64,000 bases of DNA from Lachnospiraceae bacterium (GTDB lineage: Bacteria; Bacillota; Clostridia; Lachnospirales; Lachnospiraceae): contig JAAWCS010000016.1 of the NCBI GenBank assembly GCA_022793375.1, forward strand, positions 1 to 64,000. Reading direction: 5' to 3'. Position numbers and translations under genes: made by a program. Shown one piece after another: positions 1 through 8,910 of the stretch (position 1 is the first letter of the stretch; every line of letters begins with the position of its first letter). The notes beneath the pieces were generated by a model. The model ran no database searches, was not told where the DNA came from, and saw only the letters and a list, made by a program, of their open reading frames with translations.

Positions 1-1249
1 GCTGGATGCGGCCGCCATGGACATGAATCGTTTCCCGGGCGATGGACAGTCCCAGGCCGAAATGGTCTTTCCGGCGGCGGGACGCATCGCAGCGATAGAA
101 GCGTTCAAAGACGGATTTCTTTTGCGAATCGGGAATGCCGGGGCCGTTATCTGCCACAATGAGTCGAAACCAGCGGCCGTCCGCCTCCAGGGACAGGGAG
201 ATAAAGCGGCCGTCTCCGGCGTCGCGGTGATAGGCGAGCGCGTTTTGAAGCAGGATTGCTAACACCTGTGAAATCCGCTCCCGGTCACAGAAACAAGGCG
301 GCAGGGGGTCCTGCGGCAGGCGGATGGAGAGATCGATGCTTTTTTCACGGGCCAGGAGTTCAAACGCTTCAAAAGATTCCAGCAAAAGCGTATCCAGTTC
401 CGTCGCGGACTTGTGGATTTGCAGACTGCGGCTGTCGGCGCCGGCTAAAGTCAGCATATCGGTGACAAGACGTGCCATGCGAAAGCATTCTTTTTCCATA
501 ATCCCGATAAAGGCCTCCTGCTGCGGCTTATCCGAGCGGCGCATGGCTGACAGGCAGCTGGTGAGGACGCTCAAAGGCGTGCGCAGTTCATGGGAGGCGG
601 AGGCTACGAATTGAACCTGCCGCCGCTGGCTTTCGTTGACGGGGCGCAGCAAACGGGCGGTAAACCAGCGGCAGAAGAAAAATAGAAACAGCATCGTGCC
701 GGTTACGATTGCCAGAAATAGAAAACGCTGGCGGACAATCTGCCGGCGCAGACCGTGAAGCGAGGACAAGAGAAGCATTTCCAGCCGGCCGTTTTTCTTG
801 ACGATCCCGGCCCGGCAGACAAAATAGCGCTCTCCGTTTGGGGCTGTGTAGAGAAAGTGTACAAGAGAATCCTGGCCGCCGGATGGATACCCGTCGGCCG
901 GATGCGCGTCGGCATAGGCAAGAACGTTTTCAAAGAGCGCCCTGCGGGAAGCATTTTGAGCGGTATAAGCCAGCGGAATATCGTTGTCGGTGAGATAGAG
1001 GATATATTTGCCGTCTGCCTGGATCTGAGAGAGCCAGTTTTGCGTAATATTGGTCTGCTGCTGCAAAAAAGCGGCCAGGGAGGAGGCGTCCCGAAAGAAG
1101 GCGGCAAAGCTGTTTTCATACAGAGCGGATTCGGCTACATAGAGGTAGAGGACGGTCATAATCATCACCACCATGCCGATGATTGTGCCAAACAAAAGCG
1201 TTAAGCGGCGGCGGGCCTTCAGAAATACGGAAGAGGTCCGGCTACTCAT
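1..1249 (-). CDS. Sensor histidine kinase (3' end outside window)
   Basis: This is the membrane kinase partner of the response regulator just upstream; it should sense an outer-surface signal and phosphorylate that regulator. Translating the minus strand from ATG at 1249 gives about 416 residues before the window edge. Membrane segments lie near residues 15-38 and 176-195, with an outside domain of about 135 residues between them. The H box is ASASHELRTPL (His about 220). Further on are an N box (LLQNALAYH), a G1 box (DNGPGIP), an F box (FERFYR) and a G2 box (FGLGLSI), so catalytic parts are complete and only the tail is cut. The start overlaps the regulator stop by 8 bases, so the two are translationally coupled. 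The ligand is not evident; the outside domain is not one I recognise. Confidence 0.93.
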   Translation of the reverse strand, partial: MSSRTSSVFLKARRRLTLLFGTIIGMVVMIMTVLYLYVAESALYENSFAAFFRDASSLAAFLQQQTNITQNWLSQIQADGKYILYLTDNDIPLAYTAQNASRRALFENVLAYADAHPADGYPSGGQDSLVHFLYTAPNGERYFVCRAGIVKKNGRLEMLLLSSLHGLRRQIVRQRFLFLAIVTGTMLFLFFFCRWFTARLLRPVNESQRRQVQFVASASHELRTPLSVLTSCLSAMRRSDKPQQEAFIGIMEKECFRMARLVTDMLTLAGADSRSLQIHKSATELDTLLLESFEAFELLAREKSIDLSIRLPQDPLPPCFCDRERISQVLAILLQNALAYHRDAGDGRFISLSLEADGRWFRLIVADNGPGIPDSQKKSVFERFYRCDASRRRKDHFGLGLSIARETIHVHGGRIQ

Positions 1250-1922
1250 GGAAAACCTCCAGCCGGTAGCCCACTCCGCGGACCGTGCGCAGGGAAAGAC
1301 AGCTGTCGACCGCTCTCAGGCGGCGCCGCAGAAAATGGATGTAATTATCCAGATTGCCGTCCTCCACGGCGGCATCGGGACCCCAGACGCGGGCCAAAAG
1401 GGCGTTGCGGGTGAGGACCTGGTTTTCGTTTTGCAGAAAACACGCCAGCAGGCTGCCCTCCCGCCGGGACAGGCCGCAGGAACCGCCGGGGCCTGTCAGC
1501 CGTTTTTCGTCGGGATCATAGATGAGATCGCGGCAGGAGAGGGACATCCCCTTTTGCCAGCGGCGGGGGCGGCGGGCGATGCTGCGGATCCGCGCCATCA
1601 ATTCTTCAAAGGCAAAGGGCTTTACCAGATAGTCGTCCGCGCCGGCGTCCAGTCCGGCGACTTTGTCCTGCAGCTGTCCTAAGGCGGTCAGCATGATGAC
1701 AGGCACAGGGTTTTCGTCTCCGCGGATTTTTTTCAGCAGAGCAAGGCCGTCCATATCCGGCAGCATCCAGTCTAAGAGCAGCAGGTCGTGAGCCTGTTCC
1801 CGGATCTGAGACAGGGCTTCGCATCCGTTTTCACAGGTATCGACGAGAAAGCCCTCGCCTTTTAATTGGAAGGAAAGGGAGTAGGAGAGGGACGGATCGT
1901 CCTCAATCAGAAGAATTCGCAT
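1242..1922 (-). CDS. OmpR-family response regulator
   Basis: DNA-binding response regulator of 226 residues. The receiver domain begins MRILLIEDDP, with the phosphoacceptor Asp51 in LLLLDWMLPDMDG and the conserved Lys in LVKPFAFEEL. The C-terminal half is a winged helix ending in RTVRGVGYRLEVF, typical of OmpR/PhoB proteins. I chose ATG at 1922 because it begins the receiver fold and follows AGAAAGGAAACACCC; a longer frame upstream adds 18 unrelated residues. It is divergent from the solute-binding lipoprotein gene at 2219. The two promoters carry the same 11-bp-spaced direct repeats, so I infer that it activates its own operon and the transport operon. Confidence 0.95.
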   Translation of the reverse strand: MRILLIEDDPSLSYSLSFQLKGEGFLVDTCENGCEALSQIREQAHDLLLLDWMLPDMDGLALLKKIRGDENPVPVIMLTALGQLQDKVAGLDAGADDYLVKPFAFEELMARIRSIARRPRRWQKGMSLSCRDLIYDPDEKRLTGPGGSCGLSRREGSLLACFLQNENQVLTRNALLARVWGPDAAVEDGNLDNYIHFLRRRLRAVDSCLSLRTVRGVGYRLEVFHE

Positions 1923-1985
1923 GGGTGTTTCCTTTCTGCGGGCCGCCGTTATGAGTGGAGGGGCGCCGTATGCCAATTTATTAGA

Positions 1986-2133
1986 AGTATAGCACAGAAA
2001 TCTCTATTTTTTCTCTAAATGGGCGGAAACCTTTGTGAACCTTTTGTGAAAGAGGAAGGCAAGGGACTGTCACAAAAAATCCCTCAATTCTTCACAGATT
2101 TTAGAGAAAACTTAGAGAGATTTCTGCTATGCT
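1986..2133. promoter_or_regulatory. Mirrored divergent promoters with response-regulator direct repeats
   Basis: On the + strand TTAGAGA occurs at 2101-2107 and 2112-2118 (11-bp period), followed by a -10 TATGCT at 2128-2133. On the minus strand the same layout appears: TTAGAGA at 2018-2012, ATAGAGA at 2007-2001, and a -10 TATACT at 1991-1986. The distance from the second repeat to the -10 is 16 bases on both sides. No good -35 hexamer is present, as expected for an activated OmpR-type promoter. Between them lie TTTTGTGA (2042-2049) and TCACAAAA (2070-2077), a separate inverted pair that may bind another factor. Confidence 0.75.
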
Positions 2134-2218
2134 GAACATACGGCGCGGTGAGGAGGAAAATACCGCAAGAACGTACCATTATGCCTTGATAATGCAGGCA
2201 ATAAAGGAGGAAACGGAT

Positions 2219-4576
2219 ATGAATCAAAAAAGATGGAAAAAGAGGCTGGCGGCGCTTGGCCTGGCGTTTGCCATGGGAATGGCGCTGTTTGCGCAGGGCT
2301 GTGCGGGAGCATCCGGCCGGGAAGGCGGGACATCCCAGCCGCAGAATACGGAAGGGTCTAAGAGCGGCGTATCCGGATCACCGCAGGCCCCCGCTTCCGA
2401 TGCCATGGGGCGTTTTGTGGAGGAGGAGCGGGCGCTGCCGTCCGAGAGCCGCGTGCCGCAGGGCTTATTTGCGCAGGAGGACGGAAGCATTCTGTATTAT
2501 GACGGCGACATATACCGTTCCACGGACCAGGGAGCGACCTGGCAGACAGAAGAAGAACTGAACCGGCGTCTGCGGGAGAATATGGAGGAAAACGGCTATA
2601 TTATGGACCTGGCAATCGATCCCAAGGGCAATCTGGCTCTGCACTACGCCATGATGAACGCGGCAGGCGGAGGGGAGGATTCGGCTCCTTTGACAAAAGT
2701 ATTGTATGTGGACACGGCGGGCAAGGCGGTTTCCGTGATACTCGACGATGTGGGAGAAATCTTCCCGCAGAGCGTGTTCTTTTCACCGACGGGTCGCCTG
2801 TTTATACAAATGACCGGAAACGGCGTTGGGGCGGTGCTGGAGGCGGATACGGCCTCCGGCCGGACGACGCAGCTTTTTACGGCCGGCCGTTCCTTTGACG
2901 GGTGCGGTTTTTCGGGGAATACTTTGGCGGCGCTGTCCGGCGAGGAGGCTTATTTATACGATCTGGAGAGTGGAGAACTTCAGGAACAGGATGCCGTTTT
3001 GGGCGAGTTTTTGGTTTCTCAAAACAGTGAAAGCGCCTGGGCTTACGGCTCGGTAAGCGGGCTGGCGGTCATCGGCGGCGAGACGGAGAATACTATTTAT
3101 GTGGCGTGCGGCAGCGGGCTTTACCGACATGTGCTGGGGGGGACTGTGATGGAGCAGGTCATCGACGGCAATCTCTCAAGATTCGGCCGGCCGGATACGG
3201 AAATCCGCAGTGTCTTACAGCTGGCCGACGGAAATTTCCTGGCTTTGTTTGGCAGCGGTCTGTGCTATTATCGGTATGATGCGACTCTGCCGGCCATGCC
3301 GTCGCAACAGCTGACGGTTTACAGCCTGGAGGAGAATTCTACGATCCGGCAGGCCATCAGCCAGTATCAGAGCGTGAATCCCGACGTGTATATTCGTTAT
3401 GAAGTGGGAATGAGCGGCGAGAGCGGCCAGACCTGGGACGATGTGGTGAAAAATCTGAATACGCGGATTATGAGCGGAGACGGCCCGGATGTGTTGGTGC
3501 TGGAGGATCTGCCGGTTTCTTCCTATATAGAAAAGGGGCTTTTGCTGGAACTGAGCGGACTGCTTACGGAAGTAAACGAGACCGAGGGGCTTTTTACGAA
3601 TCTGACGAATGCCATGAGCGAAAGCGGCGGCGTTTATGCGGTACCGGCCCGCTTTGGTCTGCCGATGCTGGTAGGGACACAGGCGGAGATCGAAGGAATT
3701 GACAGCATGACAAAGCTGGCGGACCGGATGGAGAGCTGGCGGCAGGAATCGTCGGAGGGACTGCTTTTGGGTCTGTACCGCGAAGCGCAGGTGCTGAACC
3801 TGTTCTATCGACTGTCGGCGGCGGGCTGGACATCGGAAAACGGAACCGTAGACAAAGAAAAGCTGACGGATTTTCTGACGCAGGCCAAGCGGATCTATCA
3901 GGCGGAGTCGGCGGGAATCACGCCGGCGCTGGCATCGGAATTTGCCGAAATCGAGGAGGGGGTCGGCGGTCCGGTCCGCTGGGATATCTATAAGAGCATC
4001 GGCTCGCGGGCAACGGATATCCTGTATCGGCAGCAGCGGGCGGCCGCCGGTATCTTAGAGGGAATTATGATTGATGCCTGTACCGTGCTGGCTGTGCTTG
4101 ACCAGATGGGGCAGGGAGGCTTTGCGGCGCTTGAGGGCCAGTGTCCCGGCGTATTCCTTCCATCTACGGTACTGGGGGTATCAGCGGGCAGCGAGAATGT
4201 AAAGACGGCCTGTGATTTTGTAAAAACCGTGCTTTCTAAAGAGGTGCAGCAAAGCGATCTGGGCGAGGGACTGCCGGTAAACCGGGCCGCGATGACACAG
4301 GTGCTGACCAATACAATGGAGGAGGGAAAGTCCTTGACCTCCGTATTCATGGATGCGGACGGAAACATGGTAACGCTTGAGATGCGCTGGCCGGAGGAAG
4401 CAGAAAAAGCGGCATTCCTTGCGCTGGTGGAAAGCCGGACGACGCCGGCTCTGATGGACCATATGATTGAAAATACGGTAACGGAGCTGGGAGTAAATGC
4501 ATTAAACGGCAGCGCGACGGTGGAGGAGACAGTCGATGAGATCCTGCGCAAAATCCAGTTGTATCTGGCCGAGTAA
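2219..4576 (+). CDS. Lipoprotein: beta-propeller-like domain fused to family 1 extracellular solute-binding protein
   Basis: A 785-residue surface lipoprotein, nearly twice the usual size of a sugar-binding protein. The signal peptide ends at FAQGC (Cys28), then comes a Ser/Gly/Pro linker. Residues about 75-360 look like a beta-propeller: an Asp-box STDQGATW lies near residue 101, followed by repeated blades with Gly/Asp turns. From about residue 362 (QQLTVYSLEENSTIRQAI) to the end it resembles ABC solute-binding proteins, including GDGPDVLVLEDLPV. ATG at 2219 follows AAAGGAGGAAAC; the frame is open further upstream but no signal peptide would then be N-terminal. It heads an operon with two permeases, so it probably delivers a ligand to them; the ligand is unknown and the propeller may bind it or a partner. 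Confidence 0.85.
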   Translation: MNQKRWKKRLAALGLAFAMGMALFAQGCAGASGREGGTSQPQNTEGSKSGVSGSPQAPASDAMGRFVEEERALPSESRVPQGLFAQEDGSILYYDGDIYRSTDQGATWQTEEELNRRLRENMEENGYIMDLAIDPKGNLALHYAMMNAAGGGEDSAPLTKVLYVDTAGKAVSVILDDVGEIFPQSVFFSPTGRLFIQMTGNGVGAVLEADTASGRTTQLFTAGRSFDGCGFSGNTLAALSGEEAYLYDLESGELQEQDAVLGEFLVSQNSESAWAYGSVSGLAVIGGETENTIYVACGSGLYRHVLGGTVMEQVIDGNLSRFGRPDTEIRSVLQLADGNFLALFGSGLCYYRYDATLPAMPSQQLTVYSLEENSTIRQAISQYQSVNPDVYIRYEVGMSGESGQTWDDVVKNLNTRIMSGDGPDVLVLEDLPVSSYIEKGLLLELSGLLTEVNETEGLFTNLTNAMSESGGVYAVPARFGLPMLVGTQAEIEGIDSMTKLADRMESWRQESSEGLLLGLYREAQVLNLFYRLSAAGWTSENGTVDKEKLTDFLTQAKRIYQAESAGITPALASEFAEIEEGVGGPVRWDIYKSIGSRATDILYRQQRAAAGILEGIMIDACTVLAVLDQMGQGGFAALEGQCPGVFLPSTVLGVSAGSENVKTACDFVKTVLSKEVQQSDLGEGLPVNRAAMTQVLTNTMEEGKSLTSVFMDADGNMVTLEMRWPEEAEKAAFLALVESRTTPALMDHMIENTVTELGVNALNGSATVEETVDEILRKIQLYLAE

Positions 4577-5411
4577 GAAGAGCCTTTTAAAGCTGAGCTT
4601 TCTGTTGCCCAGCCTGGCCGGCGTGTCGGTCTTTGTACTGCTTCCGTTTGCGGATGTGGTGCGCCGCTCCTTTACGACGGCGGTGAACGGGCAGTGGAAC
4701 GGTTTGGCCGGCTATGAGCTGCTGGCCGGCAATCAGGCGTTTATGCTGGCGGTGAAAAATACGCTGCGCTTTACGGCAGTGTGCCTGCCAATCCTGATTG
4801 GTCTGGGCCTTTTGACGGCCGTGCTTCTGAGCCGTCTGCCGCGGATTCAGACGCTGAAAGCCTGCTATCTGCTGCCGCTTGCGGCGCCGGCGGCAACGGT
4901 GGTCCTGGTGTGGCGGATTCTCTTTGCCGACAGCGGGCTGCTGAACGGGCTGCTTGCAAGGCTGTCGCTGGCGCCGGTGCGTTTTATGGAATCGGACGCC
5001 GCTTTCTGGGTGCTGGTAGCCAGCTATATATGGAAAAATCTGGGTTACACGGTGGTTTTGTGGCTGGCCGGGATTTTGAGCATACCGGAGAGCATTCTGG
5101 AGGCGGCGCAGGTGGACGGGGCAAGTAAGTGTCAGTGCTTTTACCGGATTATTCTGCCGAACTTAAAGCCGACGCTGTATACGATTACCGTTCTGTCGTT
5201 TTTGAATTCGTTTAAGGTATTCAGGGAGGCCTATCTGGTGGCAGGGGCGTATCCGCATGAGAGCATGTATCTGCTGCAGCATTTGTTCAACAACTGGTTT
5301 ACCGGACTGGAATTTGACAAGATGGCGGCAGCCGCCGTCTGCACGGCGCTTACGCTGGGGCTGGGAAGCATGGGGCTGAAACGCTTGTGGGACCGACAGG
5401 AGAGTTGGTAG
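4536..5411 (+). CDS. ABC transporter permease (MalF/UgpA type)
   Basis: Inner-membrane permease of a CUT1-type ABC importer, 291 residues with about six hydrophobic segments starting at LSFLLPSLAGVSVFVLL. The ATPase-docking EAA loop is clear: EAAQVDGASKCQCFYRIILP. The start ATG lies 41 bases inside the end of the lipoprotein gene and follows GGTGGAGGAGACAGTCG, so translation is likely coupled. It pairs with the next permease. No ATPase gene lies in the operon; CUT1 systems in Firmicutes commonly borrow a shared MsmK-like ATPase encoded elsewhere, which I infer here. Confidence 0.93.
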   Translation: MRSCAKSSCIWPSKKSLLKLSFLLPSLAGVSVFVLLPFADVVRRSFTTAVNGQWNGLAGYELLAGNQAFMLAVKNTLRFTAVCLPILIGLGLLTAVLLSRLPRIQTLKACYLLPLAAPAATVVLVWRILFADSGLLNGLLARLSLAPVRFMESDAAFWVLVASYIWKNLGYTVVLWLAGILSIPESILEAAQVDGASKCQCFYRIILPNLKPTLYTITVLSFLNSFKVFREAYLVAGAYPHESMYLLQHLFNNWFTGLEFDKMAAAAVCTALTLGLGSMGLKRLWDRQESW

Positions 5412-5421
5412 AGGAGGAAGG

Positions 5422-6273
5422 ATGCGAAAGAGGATCAAACAGGGACTGACCTACGGGCTTCTGGCGCTGCTGGCCGTGCTGGTCTGCCTGCCGTTAGTGT
5501 GGGTTTTGACCGGCTCTGTTAAAAGCAGCGTGGAGCTTTCCAACAGCCTGGCGCCGATTTTACTGGAAAACGGCAGGGAAGTCCGTTTTACACTCTGGCC
5601 GTGTTTCCCGACGCTCAGGCATTTTATGGAGGTACTGTTTCAAAGCCCGTCCTTCTTTGTGGTGTTCTGGAATTCGGTTCGGATCGCAGTGCTTACGCTG
5701 GGCGGCCAGCTTCTGGTGGCCGTCCCGGCGGCCTGGGCCTTTGCCCGTTTTCCCTCCCGAAAGAACAGTTTTCTTTTTACCTTGTACACGGTGCTGATGA
5801 TGATGCCGTTCCAGGTGACAATGCTGTCCAACTATTTGGTGTTAGACGGCCTGGGGCTTATCGGGCGGCAGGCGGCTGTGATTTTGCCGGCGGTTTTTTC
5901 TACGTTTCCGGTGTTTCTCATTTACCGCGGCTTTACGGAAATACCGGAGGGCCTTGTGGAAGCGGCCCGGATCGACGGGGCCGGGGACTGGCAGATTTTT
6001 TTTCGCATCGGGCTGCCGCTTGGCTCCTCCGGTATTTTGTCGGCAATGGTGCTTAGTTTTCTGGAAACCTGGAATCTGATTGAGCAGCCGCTGGCTTTTT
6101 TGGAGGATAAGGCGTTGTGGCCGCTGTCTCTGTACCTGCCGGAGGTGGGGCTGGGGCAGGCGGGGACCGCTTTCGCCGCTTCGGTCATTACGCTGATCCC
6201 GGCGGTGCTGGTGTTTGTGATGGGACAGGATTATCTGGAGAAAGGAATCGTAGCGGCGGCTATGAAGGAATAG
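5422..6273 (+). CDS. ABC transporter permease (MalG type)
   Basis: Second permease of the same importer, 283 residues. It opens with a hydrophobic segment (GLLALLAVLVCLPLVWVLTG) followed by GSVKSS, and carries the EAA loop EAARIDGAGDWQIFFRIGLP. The start lies 10 bases after the previous stop, with GAGGAAGG as binding site. A large periplasm-side loop (about residues 35-65) separates the first two membrane segments. Together with the MalF-like partner it would form the transport channel; substrate specificity cannot be read from the sequence. Confidence 0.93.
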   Translation: MRKRIKQGLTYGLLALLAVLVCLPLVWVLTGSVKSSVELSNSLAPILLENGREVRFTLWPCFPTLRHFMEVLFQSPSFFVVFWNSVRIAVLTLGGQLLVAVPAAWAFARFPSRKNSFLFTLYTVLMMMPFQVTMLSNYLVLDGLGLIGRQAAVILPAVFSTFPVFLIYRGFTEIPEGLVEAARIDGAGDWQIFFRIGLPLGSSGILSAMVLSFLETWNLIEQPLAFLEDKALWPLSLYLPEVGLGQAGTAFAASVITLIPAVLVFVMGQDYLEKGIVAAAMKE

Positions 6274-6276
6274 AGA

Positions 6277-8022
6277 ATGAAGGACAGAAGCAGGATTTGG
6301 CAACATATATTCGGAAAAGGCCCCGGCGCCTCCCGGCGGCGGGCGGCGGTGCTTTTAGGGCAATTCCTGATCTTTATGATGATCTGCACGCTGATATCGC
6401 AGGCGCTTTACACGGGGCGCATGGTGCAGGTGACGGCAGGAAACAGCCGCAGTATGAGTCTGAACCATGTGGTGGAAGCAGAAGGGACGGTGCAGAAGGG
6501 GCCTGAAAGCGCGGTGCTGGTCCCGGCCGGCATGCGGATTGCGCAGGTTCTGGTGCGCGAGGGTCAGCAGGTGGAGGCCGGAGAGACGCTTTTTTTGCTG
6601 GACTGCGGGGACATGGAGGAACAGCTTTCGGAAAAACAAGAAGAAGAGCAGCGCCGGCGTATGCAGCTGGAGTCGGCCCGTGAGAATGCCAAGCGCCAGA
6701 AGGAGGACGCACAGAAGAACAGGGAGAGGGCAAACGAGGACTATAACAGCGCCGTTGATATCGGGGACCGCCAGGTGGACGAAGCAAGAGCGGCCTGGGA
6801 AAAGGCCGGGCAGGAGAGAGAACAGTTTGCCGACTGGGAGCGTTATCTGGCTGACGTACAGCAGTCAGACCCGGGGCTTAGACAGTTAGACGAGCAAATC
6901 GCTCTTTTAGAGCAGGAACTGAATGCCCTGCGGGAGCAGGCCGGGAAAGCGGAGTCCGAACCGGCGGGAACCGTGGACGAAACCGGCAATACCGGCAAAG
7001 AGGATCAAACGGACGACACCGGTAATGCGGAGACGGACGGCGGGACGCAGGCTGAGCCGGCGGGCAGGGAAACCGGCCCGGACCCGGGCGATGGCAAAGA
7101 TACGACCGGCTGGGCGGCGCAGATTTTGGCAAAAGAGCAGGAACTGGCCCGGGCCAGGGCGGAGCGGGAAAGTTACCTGGCGCAGCTGTCTCAGAACAGC
7201 CGGCAGCAGTGGGAGCAGACAAAGGCGCAGCTGGAGGAGTCAGAGCGGCAGGCCCTGCGCTCGTATGAGGGCGCGCAGGAGGGACGAGAGCAGAGCGTGC
7301 AGGCGGCGGCGCGCGCACTGGAGGATGCGTCCGCGAAGCCGGCATCCGACAGCAGTCTGGCGCTGCTTGCCATGGATGTGGAACAGGCAAAGAAAGAGTG
7401 CGCCCTGCTGGAATCGCTGTTGGAGACGGAAGGCCGGATCTGCGCACAGCAGGCCGGACAGATCACGCAGGTGTCAGCGCAAATCGGGCAGCGGACCACG
7501 GACGCGCCGGTATGCCTGCTGGCGGCCGCCGAAGGGGAACTGACATTTCAGGCCATGCTTACAAAGGAGCAGATACGTTTTGTCAATGTGGGGGATGAAT
7601 GCATGGTCAGCTTTGACAGCGGAAAGAGAAAGGTAGAAGGACTGACGGTTCTGTCTCTGAGCGAGAGCAGGGAGGAACCGAACCGGTATGAACTGACACT
7701 TCTGCTTCCGGCCGGGCAGGCGTCCATGGGACAGAGCGGGACGGTCCGCCTGGTGCAGCAGACGGCCAATTACAATACCTGTGTTCCGTTGGAGGCGCTG
7801 CGCGTAGACAGCCAGCAGCAGACCTATGTGCTGGTGCTGAGCAGTACGGAGACGTTTTTAGGCGAGCAGCTGACAGCGGTGAAGCGGCCGGTGAAGGTCC
7901 TGGACAAGAACGCGACCTATGCGGCGCTGGAGAACGGGGCTGTCGGCGCGGAGGAAGAGATCATTATAAGCGCCAGCGGAATTGTTTACGAGGGCGATGT
8001 GGTCCGTATGGAGGAACCATGA
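6277..8022 (+). CDS. HlyD/MacA-like membrane fusion (adaptor) protein
   Basis: A 581-residue protein with one N-terminal membrane anchor (about residues 24-45). The first biotinyl/lipoyl half is VLVPAGMRIAQVLVREGQQV (about 85-105). Next come a charged coiled coil (about 112-215), a low-complexity Gly/Asp/Glu/Thr linker (about 224-282), a second coil (about 283-350), and the return lipoyl and beta-barrel region from about 408. This is the architecture of adaptors that work with MacB-type or type I exporters. Its place, 3 bases after an importer permease and overlapping the next gene by 4 bases, is unusual. The long acidic linker between the two helices is also not typical. It may act with the MacB-core-like protein that follows. 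Confidence 0.85.
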   Translation: MKDRSRIWQHIFGKGPGASRRRAAVLLGQFLIFMMICTLISQALYTGRMVQVTAGNSRSMSLNHVVEAEGTVQKGPESAVLVPAGMRIAQVLVREGQQVEAGETLFLLDCGDMEEQLSEKQEEEQRRRMQLESARENAKRQKEDAQKNRERANEDYNSAVDIGDRQVDEARAAWEKAGQEREQFADWERYLADVQQSDPGLRQLDEQIALLEQELNALREQAGKAESEPAGTVDETGNTGKEDQTDDTGNAETDGGTQAEPAGRETGPDPGDGKDTTGWAAQILAKEQELARARAERESYLAQLSQNSRQQWEQTKAQLEESERQALRSYEGAQEGREQSVQAAARALEDASAKPASDSSLALLAMDVEQAKKECALLESLLETEGRICAQQAGQITQVSAQIGQRTTDAPVCLLAAAEGELTFQAMLTKEQIRFVNVGDECMVSFDSGKRKVEGLTVLSLSESREEPNRYELTLLLPAGQASMGQSGTVRLVQQTANYNTCVPLEALRVDSQQQTYVLVLSSTETFLGEQLTAVKRPVKVLDKNATYAALENGAVGAEEEIIISASGIVYEGDVVRMEEP

Positions 8023-8861
8023 GCGGGAAAGAAAAGGAACGAAGCCGCACAAAAGGCGGCGGGCGGTTTTTGTGCATGTGGCTGATGCGGGCAGTCTGTG
8101 CCGGCGCTCTGATTTGGCTTTCGCTGGAGGGAATGCGGTATGCGGCGGCGTTTGACCGCAGCCGGGGGCTTTGCGTCGTGCGCCTGTCGCAGGAGGTTTC
8201 CGCGGAAAAGATACGCGCGATGCGGGAGGATTGGGAGGCGGAAAACGAAGAAGAACCCTTTCCGGCCGTATTCTGGCAGGAGCAAAAAGGCGTCCGCATA
8301 CGAAACGAAGCGTGGAACCGGGACGTTTCCGTGACAGAGCTGCTCGTCTGCGGCAGCAGCGGCCTGTTGTTTCCCGGGCAGGCGTTTCTTGCGGCGGAGG
8401 ATACGGCGGGATGCCTGATCGACCGGGAGACCAGCTGGCAGCTGTTCGGGGATGCGTCGGCCGTCGGAAGCATGGTGGAGTTTGAGGGAGAAACCTATCA
8501 GGTGTGCGGCGTTTTGCAGGAGAGCGCGCCGGTTTTTGTCCATACCGCGCAGGAGGACGGGGCTTTTTCCTGTCTGGCTCTGCGGGAGGGCAAAGGGCAG
8601 AATTTGTGGGATCGTCTGCAAAGCAAAAGCGGCCTGTCCGGGCGCCGGAGCGTGTGTTTTCAATGGGACTGGCGCTGGCTGAAATCCGAGGGGGCAGCCG
8701 GGGAGAAGATACGGGAAATTCTCTATGGAGAGAATAATGTGCTGGAAATCCGCTATCTGGAACAGATCGCGGCGATGGCGGCGGCAATAGCGGCGGCGAC
8801 GGTGGCGGCGTTTGCGGTGGTTTTAACATGGAAAAGGGAGGGATCATCCGCGGGCATTTAG
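8019..8861 (+). CDS. MacB periplasmic-core-like membrane protein without FtsX domain
   Basis: A 280-residue protein with an N-terminal membrane helix (about 20-42), an outside domain, and a C-terminal Ala-rich helix (about 248-270). The outside domain carries a MacB_PCD-like signature, CLIDRETSWQLFGDASAVG, followed by VEFEGETYQVCGVLQ, where the family usually reads 'serlArrlFGd..plGk.....g..y.VvGV'. Real MacB and FtsX permeases have four helices and an ATPase; here the other helices and any ATPase are missing. The gene overlaps the adaptor gene by 4 bases, so it belongs to the operon. I infer a docking or regulatory role with the adaptor rather than transport of its own. Confidence 0.65.
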   Translation: MSGKEKERSRTKGGGRFLCMWLMRAVCAGALIWLSLEGMRYAAAFDRSRGLCVVRLSQEVSAEKIRAMREDWEAENEEEPFPAVFWQEQKGVRIRNEAWNRDVSVTELLVCGSSGLLFPGQAFLAAEDTAGCLIDRETSWQLFGDASAVGSMVEFEGETYQVCGVLQESAPVFVHTAQEDGAFSCLALREGKGQNLWDRLQSKSGLSGRRSVCFQWDWRWLKSEGAAGEKIREILYGENNVLEIRYLEQIAAMAAAIAAATVAAFAVVLTWKREGSSAGI

Positions 8862-8910
8862 AGAAATACGCTATTCGTGTTATTTGGTGTAAAAACGATG
8901 AAAAAAACAA

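Noticed and set aside
703-1119. 138-codon minus-strand frame inside the kinase gene
   Set aside because: Wrong frame; the kinase frame from 1249 carries all family motifs.
2129-2218. Extended start of the beta-propeller lipoprotein
   Set aside because: The extra residues come before the signal peptide; ATG at 2219 has a strong binding site.
7858-8910. 350-codon minus-strand frame, Pro/Arg-rich
   Set aside because: Composition is that of a shadow frame, and it covers the adaptor and MacB-core genes, which have good starts and domains.
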